A stretch of 64,000 nucleotides of DNA from positions 124,001 to 188,000 of the forward strand of contig CAYOZN010000006.1 in assembly GCA_964408455.1 (NCBI GenBank). Direction: 5' to 3'. The DNA is from CAYOZN01 sp964408455. GTDB lineage: Bacteria > Planctomycetota > Phycisphaerae > UBA1845 > UTPLA1. Position numbers and translations under genes: made by a program. The first letter of the stretch is position 1. Each line of letters begins with the position of its first letter. Positions 61,545-64,000 of this stretch are shown in pieces. The notes beneath the pieces are model-generated. The model saw nothing but the letters and a program-made list of their open reading frames with translations. It was not told the origin of the DNA and did not search any database.

Positions 61545-62842
61545 CGGGTTCGTTCTTTCGTTGCGTCGGCTGCCATGTCGTCGAGAACATCCTCGAGCAT
61601 GGCGCGAGTTTCCTGGGAGTCGGGATCGATCGTCAGTGCGTGGGCAAAGGCCTCCTTGGCCTGTTCGTGCCGTCCCAATGCGCGGGCGGAGCGGCCGATG
61701 ATCCACCAGGCCGCCACGAGTGAGTCATCGTGCTTCAATGCGCGGACGGCCAGGCGGCAGGCGTCTTCATGCTCGCCGAGCCGCTGCGTCGCGTAGGCCT
61801 CCAGCAGCAGCGTCTCGGCCGTGGGGGCGGCGCGCCGATGAAATTCGTCCAGGGCGCGTCGCGCCGCGGAGGGATCGCCACCGGAGATGGACGCGCGGCA
61901 ATAGAGCAGCCACACGCCGGGCTCGGCGGCATCGCCGTCCATCAAGGGCTTCAACACGGCGGTCGCGTCGCGCCATCGGCCCATGCTCAGATAGGCGGCC
62001 GCCATGGACTGCGCCAGGCTCTGCGGAAACTCGCATGCAGCCTGGGCGCTTCCGAAGCTGCTGGTGTGACGACGGTGGCACTCATCGAACAGCGGGCGCA
62101 GGATGGCGACGGCCTCCTCATCGGCGCCGGCCCAGAGCAGCATCTCGCCGATGTCGCAGAGCTGCTGTCGCCCGGCGTCCTGCGCGCGCAGGGCACGGCG
62201 ACATTCGTCGGCCGCCGGCGCACGCAGGTTCATGGATCGGTAGATGCGCGCCGCCAGGATCGCAAGCTCGGCCGACTCTTCGTGATCGCCGCGACGGGGC
62301 TGGATGAGTTGCAGCGCTTCGCCGGGCCGATCGAGCGACACCAGGAGTTCGGCGGCGGCGAGCAGATGCGCCAGCGAGCCCGGCGATGCAGAAGCGGCGG
62401 CGCGATAGTGTCGAAGCGCCCGCTCGAGATCGCCGGAGCGGTGAAAGATGATGCCGGCGAGATGCTCGATTTCGTCGCCGGAGCCGGGCTGGGCAAGCGC
62501 GCGCTCGATGGCCTCCCGCGCATGGCCAAGCCTGCCCTGCTCGAGGTATAGCCGCGCGGCGAGCTTCAGCACGTCGGGATGCTGCGGAGCGATCGAAAAC
62601 ACGTCGTTCAGAATGCGCTCGGCTTCATCGAGGCGGCCGGCGCGGAGATGCTGTTCGGCGATTTGCAGCTTCATGCTGCCGCGCATGTCGTTCCATCGCG
62701 AGCGCGCGCCGGCGTGCATATCGCTTTCCATGTGGCGCTGAACCAGGCCGCTACCGTGATTGCAGCCGGCGGCCGCCAGTGCGGCGCCAGCGGAAAGCAA
62801 CAACCCGGCAAACGCGGATGGTCGGCGGCGAATGGTATTCAT
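61541..62842 (-). CDS. TPR lipoprotein of the secretion operon
   Basis: A 433-residue protein from ATG 62842; the start overlaps the secretin stop as ATGA. The signal peptide ends in a lipobox (LAAAGC), so it is likely lipidated at the outer or inner membrane. After a short linker, TPR repeats run to the end, starting MKLQIAEQHLRAGRLDEAERIL and including the last full repeat ALGRHEQAKEAFAHALTIDP. Pilotins of the PilF/PilW type are TPR lipoproteins that help secretins insert, so this one could play the same role for the adjacent secretin. It overlaps the kinase gene by 4 bases (GTGA). Confidence 0.85.
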   Translation of the reverse strand: MNTIRRRPSAFAGLLLSAGAALAAAGCNHGSGLVQRHMESDMHAGARSRWNDMRGSMKLQIAEQHLRAGRLDEAERILNDVFSIAPQHPDVLKLAARLYLEQGRLGHAREAIERALAQPGSGDEIEHLAGIIFHRSGDLERALRHYRAAASASPGSLAHLLAAAELLVSLDRPGEALQLIQPRRGDHEESAELAILAARIYRSMNLRAPAADECRRALRAQDAGRQQLCDIGEMLLWAGADEEAVAILRPLFDECHRRHTSSFGSAQAACEFPQSLAQSMAAAYLSMGRWRDATAVLKPLMDGDAAEPGVWLLYCRASISGGDPSAARRALDEFHRRAAPTAETLLLEAYATQRLGEHEDACRLAVRALKHDDSLVAAWWIIGRSARALGRHEQAKEAFAHALTIDPDSQETRAMLEDVLDDMAADATKERTR

Positions 62843-64000
62843 GGGCCGACTCCTCCCTCGCCCTCGGGAACGGTCTGCTGGTCCGGAACGCCCTCCTCCC
62901 ATTCGCCCGCGGGGAGCGGCTCCTCGGCAGCTTCGAGGCCTCCCTCCATGCCCTCGGGCAGCTCGAAGGGCGGGCCGGGCCGTTCGAAGGCCGGCGTCAG
63001 CGGCCCATGCTCCTGCACGATGAGATCGCGCACGAACGTCCGCACTGCCGAGGCCTCCGACACCCAGGCGCGTTCTCCACGGATTTTCTCGACGAGCTTG
63101 GCGGCGTGAATGTGCCGCGGGTAGAGATGGATGGCCATCTGGGCATCCCACAGGGCCTTGTCGGTGCGGCCGCAGGCGGCGTGCTCGAGCGCCCATCCAT
63201 AGTGCGCCTGGGCCAGGCGCTCGCGGCCAAACCACTGGATGCCGCTGCGCATGCCGACGCGGAAGCGCTCCACGTCTTCCTTCAACTCATCCGAAGCACG
63301 TTCGTCCGGCGCGCCTTTGATGATGCGCACCGTCAGGAGGATGATGACTTCTTCGCGCACCGTGTTGTCGACCGTGGTGCGGAACAGCGGCCCCACCAGC
63401 GGCAGATTGCCGAGCACCGGCACCTGTCCGCGCCCGGCGCTGCTGACTTCGCGGAAGAGGCCGCCGATCAGGATGGTGTGACCGTCGCGGACCATGATGT
63501 TGGTCGTGACTTCGGTGGTCTGTTCGAACGGCAGATTCGTCGCCGTCAGGCCGCCGGTGGAGTCCTTGGGATGGATCTCCATCCGCACGTAGCCGTCCTT
63601 GCCGATGAAGGGCCGAAAGGCCAGGATGGTGCCGGTCTCCAGAAATTCGATCGTCTCGGTCGATGTCGTCTCGGTGACGACGGTGGTGACGTAGCCGTCG
63701 CGCCGGCCGACGATGAGCTGGGCATATTGCTTGTTCAGCGCCGGCACCTTGGGATTGGCGATGACTTCGGTATCGCTCACCTCTTCCAGTGCCCGAATGA
63801 AGACACCAATCTGGTCCTTGATGATGCCGAAGGTGAAGCCACCGGCCGGCACCGACGCATTCAGATCGGTCCGCACGGTGAATGTCGTGTCGTCGAGCTT
63901 CGTCGCAGGCGTTGCACCGGTGGTGATGGTCTGGGCGGCGGGGCTGACGCTGCTCAATTCGGCGAAGTCGATGCCGCCGACGGCGGTGAAGTCGATGCCC
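62839..64000 (-). CDS. secretin (GspD/PilQ family), C-terminal part (5' end outside window)
   Basis: At least 387 residues are visible; the reading frame stays open to the window edge. The secretin domain is clear: VIANPKVPALNKQYAQLIVG, TGTILAFRPFIGKDGYVRMEI, the TIL(I)GGLFRE segment, PVLGNLPLVGPLFR and the strand EEVIILLTVRII. After about residue 225 of the visible part a C-terminal extension with helical, TPR-like sequence (AHYGWALEHAACGRTDKALW) and an acidic Pro/Glu end follows, which is not usual in GspD. Secretins form the outer-membrane gate for type II secretion or type IV pili. It heads the part of the operon seen here. Confidence 0.9.
   Translation of the reverse strand, partial: GIDFTAVGGIDFAELSSVSPAAQTITTGATPATKLDDTTFTVRTDLNASVPAGGFTFGIIKDQIGVFIRALEEVSDTEVIANPKVPALNKQYAQLIVGRRDGYVTTVVTETTSTETIEFLETGTILAFRPFIGKDGYVRMEIHPKDSTGGLTATNLPFEQTTEVTTNIMVRDGHTILIGGLFREVSSAGRGQVPVLGNLPLVGPLFRTTVDNTVREEVIILLTVRIIKGAPDERASDELKEDVERFRVGMRSGIQWFGRERLAQAHYGWALEHAACGRTDKALWDAQMAIHLYPRHIHAAKLVEKIRGERAWVSEASAVRTFVRDLIVQEHGPLTPAFERPGPPFELPEGMEGGLEAAEEPLPAGEWEEGVPDQQTVPEGEGGVGP

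Overview
The window looks like part of a scaffold from a high-GC, Gram-negative bacterium of the Planctomycetota type, probably a draft or metagenome assembly because it holds two 100-base N runs. Pointers are an exosortase with its EpsI-like partner, a tricorn-type protease, a VIT/VWA giant downstream of an ECF sigma factor, many exported proteins with signal peptides or lipoboxes, MurA, an Mla-type lipid transport pair, a secretin/PilB/PilT/GspF machine, and dense families of short palindromic repeats between genes. The phylum call is an inference from gene content; no rRNA is present.

Layout. 1-6525: exosortase operon (EpsI-like C-terminus, exosortase, large TPR protein) with two catalytic-domain-less IS3 pieces beside the exosortase. 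6706-9779: a small zinc-ribbon protein, a gene-free stretch ending in a strong terminator, and a DUF2079 membrane protein. 10190-13621: tricorn protease. 13695-17400: an accessory stretch, visibly more A+T-rich in its genes, with a HEPN-motif protein (RNxxxH), an exported protein, three copies of a dispersed repeat and a decayed heptad-repeat array. 17621-19160: a tRNA with a leucine UAA anticodon but a class I body, an SDR epimerase and a palindromic repeat array with an assembly gap. 19580-26653 (minus strand): FecR-like protein, lipoprotein, alginate-export-type outer membrane barrel, exported protein, zinc-ribbon/YIP1-like protein, MurA. 27002-31181: transketolase, then MlaF and MlaD. 31214-34593: polypyrimidine/polypurine repeats with a second gap, globin, an acyl carrier protein separated from a rhodanese lipoprotein only by an in-frame TAG, and a repeat lipoprotein. 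35454-42998: ECF sigma factor and a 2268-residue VIT/VWA protein. 43189-44345: REP-like palindromes around a Y1 (IS200/RAYT-type) transposase broken by one TGA. 44563-52577: ferredoxin, cysteine hydrolase, exported TPR-like protein, small protein, methyltransferase, GAF-PP2C phosphatase, FdhF/YdeP-type molybdoenzyme. 53063-64000 (minus strand): one long, tightly packed operon: secretin, TPR lipoprotein, sensor kinase, response regulator, HD-GYP protein, STAS protein, PilB/GspE, PilT, GspF.

How it fits together. The last operon joins a type II secretion or type IV pilus-like machine to its own signalling set. The PP2C phosphatase at 48809 and the STAS protein at 57322 could be two parts of a partner-switching circuit whose kinase is not in view. 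The ECF factor and the VIT/VWA protein form a likely signalling pair in which the N-terminal cytoplasmic segment of the giant protein takes the place of an anti-sigma factor. The most unusual sequence-level observations are the rhodanese-TAG-ACP arrangement, the TGA-broken transposase amid its palindromes, the class I tRNA with a leucine anticodon, the HEPN-motif gene in a foreign-looking stretch, the VWA domain split by a large insert, and several dispersed repeat families.
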